64,000 bases of DNA from Sipunculus nudus (taxonomy: Eukaryota; Annelida; Sipuncula; Golfingiida; Sipunculidae): the NCBI GenBank assembly GCA_026874595.1, contig CM049318.1, forward strand, positions 40,714,456 to 40,778,455, written 5' to 3'. The notes under the pieces were generated by a model. It was not told the origin of the DNA, did not search any database, and saw only the letters and a list, made by a program, of their open reading frames with translations. Below, one piece after another: positions 39,478 through 53,154 of the stretch. Numbering within the stretch: the first letter of the stretch is position 1; each line of letters begins with the position of its first letter. Made by a program: the position numbers and the translations under genes.

Positions 39478-41472
39478 TACACCTGTGGTATGTGTGTGCT
39501 GATATGTATGTGAATTAGACTTAAGCAGTGACATTCATTTCTATGATGTATAACATGACATTTTGCTCTGGCTCACAAAAGGACACACAAGCTCCCTGTG
39601 AAAACTAAATCATAACTATGACAGATGAAGATGCTATATGGATCCATAGGGACAAGATCTACAGCTAGTGCTAATGAAATAAATAATTAATGGGTAACAT
39701 AGACATTACACTTTGGCAGACATACTGCATTAGTCTGCAAATACCAAGGTAATAATAGAGAGCTGTTGCATGAGAACATGGTCCACTTCAGACAGATATT
39801 GGTTTACATAAACCTCATGGAGCCCAGTAGAGACTTAACCCTTAACTGGGGGCACCTGTCTCCCATGTTAGCTGTCAGGTCCATTTGATTATGTATTGCA
39901 CATAGAGTAAGCAAATAATGACATATTATACAAAACTGCAGGATGGCATACATATAAAGCCAGGGGCACTTTGTAATGTTACTGCTAAAGGCACCTGCCC
40001 ATTTCTACATATTTAGCAGTGAACTGAGCCAGAATTTTGTTTCTGTGTGTGAATTCATATAACTGAAGGCAGGCTGTTTTTGTTATCTTGGTGTTCTTGA
40101 AGCACAGCATGAAATGTTCATCTTTTTTCAGAGTGATATGCTTTAACATACATCCTTTAGTTTCCACTTAGCCATGCAAAGTTTGTAGAAAATACATTTG
40201 TTAAGAGAAGGACCCTCCAGGTCTTTAACCATTTCATCTGCTGACAAGAATCAGGCCTCAAACAGGGCAATTTTCTGTGATTTCCCCTGGTTTTTAACTA
40301 CGATACAAACTCATATAAAATGGAACCATGTGAAAGCAACCTTGAAAAGCATCTGTCAAAGAAAATCCAAGAAAATTTTAATGTAGGAAATTGTAAGGTA
40401 TCCTAGACATTTAAACATTGTTGACACATCATTACCGACAATCATAGAACTTTGCAGCAAATGTGGAAGCTGTGCAGAAAACTGTAGATAAAGTGTAGGA
40501 AAACAGGAAAAAATAATGCACCATGATTTTCAGATCATCGTCTGCTAGCATGTTAAACCTTTGCAGTGGCATGCATGTCATGCAGTTTGTCCTTCTGATC
40601 TTAGTTCTATCCATGTGTTCTCATGTATTTATGTGTAAAGGTTCTGGAGTGTGGTGGTTGGTATGATGTTAAGTGTGCTGGACTTCTCACTACACATGTA
40701 CAAGGAGGTTGGGGCCCATTCAGACTGCCTTCCATGCTAAGACTCTCGCCAAAGTCAGATGAGACTGATTTTATCAGTGATACTAGACTATATGTATGCT
40801 GCTTTTACCTTTATTTGTTCCTTATCCATAACTGGTAGGTCTGTAATAAATGGATATGTTAAGATGAAGTCTTAAGCCTGTTCTCTCATCATCTTATTAC
40901 TGCCTCTTTATTGTCAGCAGCCAGTTCTGGTAGCTCATGATTGCTGTGACTACAAGGATCTCAGTGCTGTCATATTATTTGATAAATAGCCTGGTTTTCA
41001 GAGCATTCTGACAGACCAGGGGCTGATTATGAATAACTGAAGATTGCTGTAGCCAGGCATCAGAGGAGTATTGATAAGGCCTCAGCAGAGAACAGGGCAG
41101 CTCCCACTTGAAAGCCACAAAAAACAGTTAAAAGCCTGTAGAAGCAACAATTTGTTACCAGCCTGTGTGATATGAAACAAATCTGTTCCCTTGGGCAAAG
41201 GCAGTGAACTGAAAATGAGTTATGACAGATGCATTGATAATACAGAAAGCCCATCTAATGACTGTGAAAATATTGAACTGATGTTTTTTGTTCTGATATT
41301 TATCAGTAAATATGCATAAAACATCTATGCCATCTGAATATGGTGTTTTTCATGAATTTTATTTCAGATACATGCCACTATTGAGAAAATTGTGATTAGA
41401 ATATTTTTTCATAAAATTAAACAAAAAAAATTTAACATGCACAAAGTGTAAAATAGACAGATCATGGCATAT

Positions 41473-41943
41473 GATTCTTGATTCAAAACACACCCAAAGT
41501 GAGACAGAGTGTATGGTTCTTGATTCAAAACACACCCAAATTGAGACAGGGTGTATGGTCCTTGATTCAAAACACACCCAAAGTGAGACAGAATATATGG
41601 TCCTTGATTCAAAACACACCCAAAGTGACACAGAGTGTATGGTCCTTGATTCAAAACACACCCAAAGTGAGAAGGAGTGTATGGTCCTTGATTCAAAACA
41701 CACCCAAAGTGAGACGGAGTGTATGGTCCTTGATTCAAAACACACCCAAAGTGAGACGGAGTGTATTGATTCAAACCATACACAAAGTGAGACGGAGTGT
41801 AAGGTCTTTGATTCAAAACACACCCAAAGTGAGGCAGAGTGTATGATCCTTGATTCAAAACACACCCAAAGTGAGACGGAGTGTATGGTCCTTGATTCAA
41901 AACACACCCAAAGTGAGACGAAGTGTATGGTCCTTGGTTCAAA
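41473..41943. repeat. 42-bp minisatellite, about 11 units
   Basis: GATTCAAAACACACCCAAAG recurs every 42 bases from 41480, with one unit shortened by deletion near 41765. Because 42 is a multiple of three and the unit lacks stops in several frames, long open frames appear on both strands (about 200-230 codons) with 14-residue periodicity. Substitutions show no sign of protein-level constraint, and there is no start context or homology. Confidence 0.9.
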
Positions 41944-42644
41944 TTCAATCCTCCTGGAGCAAAAGGTGAAACCCAGCCGGAGTATATTGTTGAGTTGTAA
42001 TCTAGCCAAACAAGCTGATTCATCAGCAATTACAACAACTTTAAATCACACACAGATCACATATAATAAATCTATTAAAATAAGAAAGGTTATCATATGC
42101 TCACTCAGTATGCTACTACTATACCACCTACAGGCTAAATATTCATGTATGAGGAAAGTATTCAAATAGAAATCTTGACACATTCATGTACAGTAAAGGA
42201 CAGATGATGATATTGGCAGCACCAGGAGACTGTAGAAGAAGAAGGTTGCTGCTGCCTGTAGCCTGCTGTGTCTGCTTGTAAAGAGTCTGTTCATCCCTTG
42301 CTGTTTGTTTGCCTGACCCCTACTCTTTACAGTCTGTCAGTAAGCACACACACAGCAGATGATGGGCTGGGTGCTGTCCTTTGTAACAGATCTCTACAGA
42401 TGATGCCATGGCTATAAAGAACCTGGCCAGTCTGTGAGATTTTCTTCTGTAGTATAGAATTACATACCAGTAGAAATACAAAATCTGTCTGGTCTCTAGA
42501 ACTTTTAGTTAATTTTTTATCACCATGATTTTACAGTGAGACAAGGAATCTGACATGAATGATTCAATCATGGTCTGCTTCTAAATAATCTGTGTTATAA
42601 TTGAGGGTGATGTCATGTAACTCCTCTGTGGCCGTGCTTAGGAA

Positions 42645-42770
42645 ATGCCTCTTTTTGTTTCTAAGTTTCGGGAGTGATGCCAAATGTGTCCTAAGGGGGT
42701 ATTTTCTATGATTTCCCCATAAATCCTGAGGATTTGATATATGTTTTGTGAAAGGCCTATTGCAGTACCA
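42645..42770 (-). repeat. Dispersed repeat, partner of 24560-24710
   Basis: The reverse complement reads CCTTTCACAAAA, CAGGATTTATGG, CCCCCTTAGGACAC and TTTGGCAT in the same order as 24560-24710. Family unknown; no coding content. Confidence 0.5.
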
Positions 42771-44739
42771 CCTTTGCGAAAAAATCACAGTGAACTCGGC
42801 CCATATCTACTAAGCCAATGGAAAAACTTTCCCCACACAGACACAGCCAAGGTCCCATTGCAAGGATGGGTAATATTCTAGTTCTACCTGACATGCCTGA
42901 CCAATTCGTGTAATTCTAGTCAGAGCAACACAAAGTGTTGGTCATGCTGAATTTAATTACTTCATGACTTGTTTTATCTTTGACCTTTTACTGTGGTTTC
43001 CACTGTCTGGCTGGTGTCAGTATGTCAGGATTGTAGTGATTTAACAATCATGTTAAAAACAGTTAAATGAGCTTTATTCTGAGTTATAATGCAATCTGAC
43101 CTCCTACCTTGACCCCAAAGTGAGGCCAGATATCATACTTCTCCAAGCCATTGATGGTCTCATTGACTGATGACTTTTACATATTTAGTCCATATTACAA
43201 TTTGTTCCTTTAAGGTACCAAAAACCTACAGATTACAGCAGCAGTCTCTGCTGATATGATTTTCAGCAGGATTAAAAATTAAGTTAAACCAGAACCAAGA
43301 TGTTGTTCTAGATTTTTCCTCATCTTCAAAATGTAAGTAGCTGACTTAATTGAGAATTTACATAATGTCATAGAATCCCCAGGGACAGGACCCATCAAAA
43401 ATAGGTTACCAGTAATTGCTTTAACACTTGCAATAATGGACAGTAGAGATATGAACATTCTCATAAAAGTAGAGGAAAGCAGCAGCCAGTTAAACATGAG
43501 AAGAGGCAGATTCTTAACACTCAGTTTCTCTTTCCTATTTATCCCCATCAAACAACATCAATCATTAACACCAGGGGAGCCACCTGTCAGGTCACATCAG
43601 GTCAGTTAGACAGCAGAGACACCGCCAGGTCAGCATTGAGGCAATAAACTCAGATTAGGGCAGGGTCTGTTATCACCTGGCCCAGTCAGCCCCAAAGGCT
43701 TGTACAGTCCCAGGGAACAGTTATACAACATTTGATTTGTAACTTAACAAATCCTGTGGTTTATGGGGGGACACAGGCTATTTTGGCTATAGTACATACT
43801 GAAGGCTGTGCACTCGACCTTTGCTGACCATATTGTTTATAAACTGTGCTCATGTTAAGTAATGATGCTGAACAGTGATCAAAGCCTTTGGTAGTACCCA
43901 CTGTAGCAGGTGGTTGATTGAGGCCATTCCAAGGAAATTGTGGAAAATTTGGCCAGCCAGGCGTCAGTTAAGCTTGGATAATACTTCCTTGGTTAAACAT
44001 GGATTTTCCTATATTGTGAGAATATTAGTGTAACCATCTTTTTTAGAGAGTGCTAAACCATGGCATTTTCTGTTCATGAAAAATTTGGATTTAAATATAA
44101 CTAAATGCTGTGTATTAACGGGATATGATGTACGATTTGAATTTGAGTCACGTGTACTCATGCTTACTCATCCACTCAATCATACCACAACTGCGCTCAG
44201 CGTCATTGAACATTGCCTGTGGCAGCCATTTATATACATTTTCATTACCGCAGCTTAAACTCCTGTGAGCAGCTTTGAGTAGACTTGTTCAATTATCGGG
44301 AGTAGGGAGGTTTCTTTTAATTGTGCTTGCAGGTGGCCATGAGGCTGTTCTCTGAGAAGATGATGGGTAGGGAGTAGCAATCATTAGATTACATGTTATG
44401 ACAACAACCGTGCGATACCAGACTTGTTGTTTGGCTTCATTAACCAAGCACGGGCTTCGGCCCCTAATTACAAAATCAAAGCCCGTTAAAATCTGTTTGA
44501 ACAAGACTTTGATAAGCGTTGGATATCACACCTCATGTTCAGGCAGCGTATATGAAGCTCCGGCACAGCTAATTGATCCAGGCGTAGCAGGTAAGATGTG
44601 AATAAAATAATATGACCAATGACTTTATTTACATTATTATGAATAATTTATCGAAATTAACTGACAATAATCTAAAAGCGCGTTAAAATATACACGACCG
44701 ATAATGGTCCTAGCTCCCGTACCCACGATCAAACCCTGT

Positions 44740-44830
44740 TTTGTACGGGCGGTCACCCATCCAAAAACTAACCCCTGTCATTCCAGCTTAACTAAGACGA
44801 TCGTTCAATCGATGTCACAGTTGTACCATC
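44740..44830 (-). repeat. 5S rRNA-derived segment (pseudogene or SINE)
   Basis: On the minus strand it reads AGTTAAGCTGG (box A region), GGGGTTAGTTTTTGGATGGGTGACCGCC (box C region). This parallels the internal control region of eukaryotic 5S rRNA, where GTTAAGC is followed by GGTTAGTACTTGGATGGGTGACCGCC. The flanking parts do not match 5S and the length between boxes is altered, so it is not a functional 5S gene. A 5S-derived (SINE3-type) repeat or a retro-copy is likely. Confidence 0.6.
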
Positions 44831-45659
44831 CCGCGTAATTCACCTTATGTTGTAAATATTGGTGTTATAAATATCCCGCGTGAATTGCACACGGGGCACG
44901 TTCGTCACGGACATCCATTTGGAACTTGAACGCTTTATCATGTTTATATATTATGAAAAATGCAACTTTGTATCTTCAAAAATTTTATTGCAAACATGCT
45001 CTAATTTGATATGGAGGCTCAGTGTAATAAGAATCTAGGCAGATACAAAATGCGGTGCCCGCATGAGACGGAGGCATTTCACCTTAACATGGTCGACAGA
45101 AAACATCGTCGGCAGTCGCGAAATTAGAGTCATTTTAGAAATTATGCTTTCAAAATATTTTTTTGGGGTCGAGAAATTAGAGGGATCGCCAAATTGGAAT
45201 AAATACGATAGCTTAGAATTTTTTTTTATGGGTCCTGGTATGAGGTCGCAGCAAAGCCAATTCATTTTATGCAGTGATGGTTGTGGATAAAATGTATGTT
45301 TGTATATGTAATATACATGATTTGTACATATGATATATAAATAATAATAGTATTTAATAATATTTATGTGAGATTTATATATTATATATCTTCATGTATC
45401 CCTGCAATATTAAGAGTGGCAGTAAAAGATTAAGAAACCAGCTGCTTGAATAGAAACAGATACATGTATTGGGCAGATCACTAACCAGTGAATATTTGAC
45501 AGGCAAATGTTTCACATATTTACAATAATTTGGATCAATGTTTTCATGTTGATAAACACAATAATCCTAGGGAAACCCCTATGTGAAGTAAACAATTCAG
45601 CAGGATTCCTCATCCAACCCAATCCATTTAAAATTTTATGCCGGATGGGTGGCTACATG

Positions 45660-45694
45660 ATCTGACAAAAATTTTGTGAAAAATTTTGTCAGAT
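45660..45694. repeat. 35-base imperfect palindrome
   Basis: ATCTGACAAAA (45660-45670) pairs with TTTTGTCAGAT (45684-45694), and the inner TTTT/AAAA extends the stem, leaving a GTG loop and one A:A mismatch. Function unknown; it could be the centre of a small foldback element. Confidence 0.6.
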
Positions 45695-46324
45695 GATGGT
45701 TCGAATAAGTACCGCAACCGCCAATGCAATAAAAGGAATCGGTCCTTCATAATATCATATGTTCGACTCCAACCGCAACCATACCCAGTAGCAATAGCAT
45801 AAAGGAATCATAGCTTAAATCATTGAACTTCGGATCATTAGGTGCTTGGTTTGAACCCTTTATTGCCTCAAAATCAAAGTGATGGATTTTCAATAAAACC
45901 AATGTCTAAATGACAGATTATAACTTCTGGATTATTCAGTTCTAACCGATGCATATAAACCATGTTCTTATCATATGGTAACCATTCATACTTATTCGGC
46001 ACTGCCGGCTTGACATGTCCTTCTAAAAATGTATAACAAAGAAATGTCTCTAACTGTTCTGGATTAAAATGTTAATGAAAATGATTGCTCTTGATTCCCA
46101 GGCTGTAAGATCAGGCAAATGTCAAGGTTTGATGTTGTCAGGAATATGTGATGAATCTGATCTAATCAAATGGTGCAGAACCATGGTTTGTAATAGGCAG
46201 GAATTGGGGGTGAGTTTATCAAAGTGAATGTAATGTATTACTCTCACCATTCTGGATTTCAGGTTTTGAATATATATGGGACTGGAATTTTTACAGATAT
46301 AATTGTTTTCAAGGTTCCAAGGCT

Positions 46325-46336
46325 GGGGGGGGGGGG
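46325..46336. repeat. Poly-G run
   Basis: Twelve consecutive G in intron 3. Confidence 0.9.
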
Positions 46337-47444
46337 AACTTTCAAGGTACTATTGAAAACATATTTTTTTCTATGGATGCTGCTCAGATATTGGATCAGG
46401 ACTTTCAGCTTTGGAATGCTCTCGTTTTTACCATGATTTACCAGCTTTTTCCAGGCTGCTGGCAAATTTTTGTGTTGTCAGATTTTTCTTAGGGTTTGAT
46501 TGCCCATGCATCACATGGGGAAATTGTGATGCCAAACCTAAATGAAACGGCTGTAAACCAAGGTGAAAATCCAAGTGACCTGCATAGCAAAATGACTTGT
46601 GGCCTGATCAAGTGACAGCCTGAGTTTGAATTTGACATGCTTGCAGTCAGTTTTTAAAGAGCAGGTTTGTGTGACTCCTGTTGTTTCAGACTGTGGGGCT
46701 GGTGGTGTCTGTCAGCTAGTGCTGCCTACTAGCAAAAAGTGTTCAAAATCCAGCATGATCAATATGTTATTACTCATATGAGCAGGGTCTAAAGCTCTAG
46801 AGAATAGTTAATCAAATCTAGGTGTGTACATTTATATGTACATGTCCAGGTGATCTTATTTTATATCTAGTGTTTATCTTAAACATGTAAATGGACCATT
46901 GATGTGAAAACAGTATTGCTTTGCTGACTGAGGGTTTATGTGCTTGTTCACAAATGCATGATGTGAGAACTGACACATTGACTTCAACAATAACACCTGT
47001 AGTTCACATGACTCATAAATGAGTGACTCACTTATATTAATTATGTCAATAACCACCTTAATCATAAATAATTAGGATTTCACTAGCTGAGTGAATAGGT
47101 GGTACCTAATTTTTATTTTTTGTAATATTCTGTTAATAGGTATATCTTTTAGTATAAATAATAATTTAAAAAACTGGCAGTAGTTTAAACATATGTTGCC
47201 TTCTTATTTGCTTTTTTCAGGCCTTCTGCTATCATAACTTAAATGTGGTTATACAATGGTGCAAGGATTTTCTACATTAAAATACAAATTATAGACTGTT
47301 GTCTTAATGAAATGATATTATTTTATTGATATTCCTTTGCCAATAAATCATATTAACATTTCTGATTGTCAGCCCTAATTTTCTTATTGATTGACCACCA
47401 GACCAGGGCTGATTATAGATCCTGACTACCAGCCCTTAAAAAAA

Positions 47445-47850
47445 AAACAACTAGAGAGCACGCACAGAGCACAGACCTCTGCCAGTGCCAAACATTTTAA
47501 CAGGTCACATTCAAAAATTCTTTGCTGTGTTCCAAGGACAAATAATGCTGCCCAATTTTATGTAATGGAGTTGTTATCCAAGAAAAAGTCACAGAAAACA
47601 GGCAGAGAAAGAATTGCATTCATCAAAGCATGTACCTCTGCCAGTGAAGGTTAAATGGCCCTGCTGAATCCACCTCTGTATCTGGATCCACATCAAAACT
47701 TAACAAGGTCTTTGTGGCTAATGACTTGCTCTTCTACATAGTTTCATTGAAATCAGTTGAGTAGTTTCTTGTGTAAACCCATTAACAGACAAACCAGGTG
47801 ACTGAGAAACAGACATGAGTGAAATCATAACCTCCTTTGTGAAGGCAATA
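47445..47850 (+). repeat. Non-LTR retrotransposon/SINE 3' region
   Basis: It contains ACAGACCTCTGCCAGTGCC (about 47475) and again ACCTCTGCCAGTG (47634), then ATCTGGATCCACATCAAAACTTAAC, GAAATCAGTTGAGTAGTTTCTTGTGTAA, ACAGACAAACC and ATAACCTCC. This ordered set is, from memory, typical of a widespread RTE/Rex-type 3' end and SINEs that borrow it. The repeated CCTCTGCCAGTG suggests an internal duplication or two overlapping insertions. Confidence 0.55.
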
Positions 47851-48489
47851 AATCTGTTACGTTTTCAATACTTGGTATGTTCCATTATGTTTATAACAAG
47901 GTACTCACTTCTTTATATAAACTACAAAGCCAACAGCTAATGCTGTCTGAGGACACAAGAGTTAATGTTACTAGTTTATCTCTGTAGATACTGTTTACAC
48001 CAACAGCCCCTTGAAGAGTAGGTTATCTTTATATCTGGATTTAGTTATAAATAAATAATTGTCCCATCTGATAAATATTTCGTGCAAGAAACATTATACC
48101 AAGTATACTTTAACAAAGCATTATAGGTGTGTGGTTTTCTATGTACTGAGATAATAAAAATATTTCATCAAACATAATATTGTTCATTCTGTTGTAGAAT
48201 AACCAGTGCAACAACCATATATGATAGCAATATAATGTTTACAGCCTTATGGACAGACATCCACTCTTCTTCATATTAAATGCACAAGTATAGCAATTGG
48301 CAGCCATGTGGTAGAGCTGGCTCATTGAACATGGGCAAGTTGGATAATAGAAATGACATTGCAACATATGATGTATATTAACCACCACCAGGTGATGACC
48401 ACTTTTTGTTCCTGGCTGAGTGTATTTAACATCCATGTTGAGTGTAATTTAACATCAGTGATGTGGATTAGACATTTTCTTTATATTAT

Positions 48490-48680
48490 ACAGTATAACC
48501 TAGCCTAACAACCACCTTTGTTTAGCGACCACCTCAAAACATCAACCAATTATTTTGGTCCTGATTCTTCTTTGCTCTATATATATAAGACCAGGCTTAG
48601 ATGACCACTTCACAAATGTAACCACATCATCTAGGTCCTGATGGTGGTCATCATTTTGACTTTACTCTATTTATAAGCAC
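48490..48680 (+). repeat. pogo-type terminal fragment
   Basis: It starts CAGTATAACCTAGCC preceded by TA and continues with repeated 'ACAACCACC', 'GCGACCACC' and 'GATGACCAC' words, as in the subterminal regions of the pogo-like element at 7375. No matching right terminus was found. Confidence 0.4.
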
Positions 48681-48757
48681 ACTTTATTCAGAGGTACAAA
48701 TGTGATGGTACTCAATTTGCTGGCTTTTTCAGGAGATGGTATCTGATAATCTCCAGG

Positions 48758-48830
48758 GCTTGACTTACCTGTCACAGCTGTATTAAACATATAAGTTTTA
48801 AACAAAATTTTAGGTCTAGTGTTAACCATT
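48758..48830 (+). repeat. hAT-like MITE end fragment
   Basis: CCAGGGCTTGACTTACC matches the reverse complement of the right end of the element at 50128-50378 (CAGGGCTTGACTTAAAC). Only one end is visible. Confidence 0.35.
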
Positions 48831-50127
48831 GCCTTTGTATATAAATTTTATTAAAAAACCTGTGGCTTTTATAATGAGACTGATAACCATACAGTAAAGA
48901 ACATGTTATTGTCAAACCTGATGAATCTCAGGTTTCTGTATTGGGCTTGGAAATTCCCATAAGACAGTAGTATAAGTAAAAGTATGTTTTGAATTTTAAA
49001 TACTCTAAATTTAGCATTTCTCGATTTTACAATGGATCTTTGAGGTACACAACCTGCTGTATCAAATGTTTAAGAACCTGCTGACTTGGGTTTATTCTTG
49101 TAAGCAGCTGTGTTTATGTTATCTTGCACTTACTGTGTTAACACATCAATTGGCATTATCAATCAAGCTTCATTTACAGGTTTTTAGACAATTTTACATG
49201 TGTTATGATTACATAAACAAGTAGAATGCACCAGGCGACCACAGGTATCTTTGATAAAAGAACTGGATAAAGAAACATAACAGATTCATTTATTTTAACA
49301 ATTACAAACTTCCTGTAAATCAGCCAAGCATTTGGTGTGAAACAAGCATGATGAGAAAAATATCACCAGGTATTATTATGTAAACTACCAGGAGTGTTCA
49401 GTAACCAGCCAGGTATGTCATTTCAAAGAAATGTTAAGGAATGATAACATTAGATGTTGAATAACTAAACCTGAACAGATGGGGTAGCTGAGGCATGTGT
49501 AACAAATAAATGAGAATCAAAGCTTACAGTGTATCAATCTAGCATATTGTTATAACTAAATGCTATTATACCTAAATATATGGTAATGACAGTGTTATAG
49601 TATATTAAGCTCACTGTAATAGAATTATTGTTAATGCAACAGCAAACATTATCTTAAATAATAGATGTTTATGGAACAACCATGTAATTTCCTAATTTTT
49701 TACATATACATACTGAAATGTTTGCATGTGGTTTTCAGGAAAACTTTTAACAGGCACACATTTTATTAGTTTTTACTGCTGATACTTTTAAGAATGAATT
49801 AAAACCCAGCACAGTTTGAGCAATGGACTTGTGTTTAAGGTATTTGACTTAGAATACTACCAGATTAATGATAGAGCATCAAAAAGGAACCCCAATAAAC
49901 TTTAAATACAAAAAAAAAAACGCAAAAATTCAACCCCACTGATATAAAGGAAACCACAGTATTTGATGAGTAAGTCTGTGAATGTGTCTTTTTTGTCACC
50001 TTTCTTTGAAGTTCACCTGGTCTTAATTAGTTTTTCATACCTGAACAGGTAGGATATTGCAATTTGATCCTTCTATGAAATCAACATATTATTTCAAGTA
50101 TAATATACAAGTACTATTCTTATCAAT

Positions 50128-50378
50128 CAGGGCTCATTTTAACGGTTAACCACTTGCCCTGGAGGGCAAATGAAAGTTCCAGAAAATAGTGGAAGGGCAA
50201 CTAGAAGTCAGCATAAACCTTTACCCAAGTAAAGGCTTGAAAAAGGATTTTTGTGTTGTTGAATACAATCAATAATATTTGTAGGACTACTGTAGTAAAA
50301 ATTCATAAAAAGCAAGTAAAAGCTAGCTGTTACTTGCCCGACTGGGCAAGTACTTTCAAAAGTTTAAGTCAAGCCCTG
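50128..50378. mobile_element. 251-bp hAT-like MITE
   Basis: The termini are CAGGGCTCATTTTAA (left) and, on the reverse strand, CAGGGCTTGACTTAAAC (right). A perfect inner hairpin ACTTGCCC-GACT-GGGCAAGT lies near the right end, and TTGCCCT..AGGGCAA near the left. CAGGG termini fit hAT elements. I could not see a clear 8-bp target duplication. Confidence 0.5.
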
Positions 50379-51528
50379 TAAATTTCTGGGAACATATCAT
50401 ATATGGCTTTGTCTAATATATTTCAGAACACCACACCTAAAATTACTTTAATAATCTTAATCATATATCATCAACCTGTTTTACATGGATCTTCCATGAC
50501 AATACACCAGGTACCGGCAGAGGGTAATTCCCTTATTCGTCCTAAATCCTACAATGTTTTCACTGGGATATACTGCTGACATTTCATGTACAAATATGCT
50601 AAAACAACAAAGACACTATACTTTCCTGAATTTACCTGGTTTACCTGGTTCTATTAATAGATATATGTGACATTTCTCAATTAATTAAGTCATTAACCCC
50701 TTGCTTGGCATCTCTGTATAGCCTCTTTCAAATTTCATAAAGATCCAACAAAAACTGATCAGGTTATCAGTTATAACATTAATGTACAGAGTGTCAACAT
50801 TCAAAGTGTGAGAAACCTAAAATTTATCTAAACAGTATTCAATTAAAAACAAATAGGAAAGGGTTAAAACACATTTCTAATAGAACATAGTCAAGCAAAG
50901 GTAAAAATATCTAGTTTTTAGTCAGACAATGAGCACTGTCCTAGACAAGAAATATCTTCAGAAATGGAGACCCCATTAAACCTAACGCAGTTTGTTTGAT
51001 ATAGTACTGAACCTTAAGTCAATAAATCAATGATTTTCTCATTTGACTGTGGTTCTATGACAGGATAAAGAGGTTCTACAAGAGGCTTCACCACCATCAG
51101 CCTGCTCAGTTATGTGTGTTTGATTTGGCGTCTGTAGGCGAATGTTAACTATTTAACAGCTAACAAGAAACTTGTTTTTGGAGAGGCAGATGGAACAGCA
51201 GGCAGGCGACCTTCCCTGCTGTCTGGCTAATATTAGGTCAGTCCAGCACCCACTGGTATTTAAATATTTAACTTGAAATTTGTATTCTAAGGAAAGCAAG
51301 ATTCCACCATCCATATTGTGGGATGCTCCACAACTGGTGTTTGCATTCACTTATTTAGCCTATATTCCCAGGTTCATTCATGCATAAGTGACTGTACATT
51401 TGTGAATATTCAGTGATGATTTTCCAGAATCAGGATCATGTGCCAGATCCACACTAAAAAATCTAATCAATACACACACGAACAGGGATGAAGGCACACC
51501 CTCCTGTCAATAAGGCAGTAAGAAACTA

Positions 51529-51800
51529 CATACTAAACCTAGCCTGAAGACCACCTGTATTATGTGACCACCCCACTTAACACTACTATTTTTGGTCTCA
51601 GACCACAGTCAAGCTTGTGATGATGTGAAGTGAAAACTCATCTAAAGGCCAGCCTTCTTACATGCTCATCCTCCTATTACATCCATTGTTATCATGCAGT
51701 CACAGACCTACAGTGATGTATGTGATGATGTACAATAAAACCTGGTGTGTCAACCACCTCTGCACAAACCCACCCCAACATGACAGGCAGGTCTGTGAGT
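51529..51800 (+). repeat. Two pogo-type terminal-like segments
   Basis: AAACCTAGCCTGAAGACCACC (from about 51534) and AAAACCTGGTGTGTCAACCACC (from about 51737) resemble the CAGT..AACC...ACCACC ends at 7375 and 48490. They lack clear paired termini. Confidence 0.35.
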
Positions 51801-53154
51801 TTACACTGGTATGTTTATACATTATATGATACAGCATCCAATGTTATATTGGTATTGCAAGGTGTCATTGTATCAATCTGTTTATAGCATAATTATGATC
51901 ATCTTATGTACAGCAACAACAGACCTAAAACAACACACTTAAGCACCATACAAGACATGCAAGGTGAAAGGTCATCATTTTGAATGAAGGAAGTGGCACA
52001 GGTTTATCTATTTGTTTGTATCAGCAAATCTTATTAATAATTCAAAAATACATTTTATGAGTAGAAAGTTGCTCATCCATATATGAATGTGAAAACGTGG
52101 GCTTAGAATCCATTGAACTATGTAATATACCTCATCCTCATGTTGTATAATGTATAATGGGTGGAGTATTGCCATAGATGTTTTAACATGAGATCATGAT
52201 TCATTAATGACAGGCAGTATATTTGCTTACAGTTCAGCATGCAACTTAATTGAATAAATTTCCAATATGACTTCTGAAACTTGGCTTTCTGTTGTCCTGA
52301 AGGTGGTTTTGTTCTTGGCACTTTAAATCAATATATTGTAACCTGGTGTCTTTCATGACCTTTTAAAGACAAAAACATCTATAACATTGAAAGACACGGG
52401 ATATACTTATAAAATCTTCAGTAGCAGCATGTTTTGACAACATTAACAATGGTAGTTTATCATGATAGTGCTCCATATCTGATAAGTATTTATTTACTTT
52501 GTCATTTTATGTTATAATAAATGGTTTCTACAGACACAGATATACATACTTCCAGTTAACATAAAAGCGTGCATGTTCTCATATCATTATTTCAGAAGAA
52601 AGTCACACAGATCAAGTTATATCTACCGGTAGTGATGTTGTGTGTTGATCAGATGTATAGCTTACCCTTGTTTAGATACTGATATCAGATTTTTCGTGTC
52701 AGTTGATGCATCTGTTTGTTTCCTTAAAGCTAGAAAGTAGTAAGAAGCCATATATACTATAACAACTGACTTTAATCAAACTTCTAACTAACTCCATGGT
52801 TGTACTACAGGTCAGTACTGCCAGCTAGAACAAAGGTGCCCCAAGTACAGGTGAATGATTCTTGCCTTTATTCAGGAGTACTCAAAATATCCAGTCACAC
52901 TATGGCAAAGAAATATTTAAACAGAGGCATATTATGGTGATCCAGATTATTTCCTAAACTCATTTGATTGTTCTTTTGGTGTTACTGTCACCCTCCACAG
53001 ATTTTGTAATGAAAATCTATTCATAACTTTTTGAGTAAAGTTAGTAAAGGGCAAAACAAACCAGTGGAATACCAACCAGCCAAACAAATTACCAGCCAAC
53101 AGTGATAAAAATGAAATACCTCCTAGCAGAGATTGAAAATTTACTGAAGATTCA

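Noticed and set aside
41473..41943. Possible CRISPR array (regular repeats)
   Set aside because: The units are contiguous, with no unique spacers, and the sequence is animal nuclear DNA.
41359..42169. Long repetitive open frames on both strands (about 216 and 232 codons)
   Set aside because: They are produced by the 42-bp minisatellite, whose period is divisible by three. Both strands are open at once and there is no homology.
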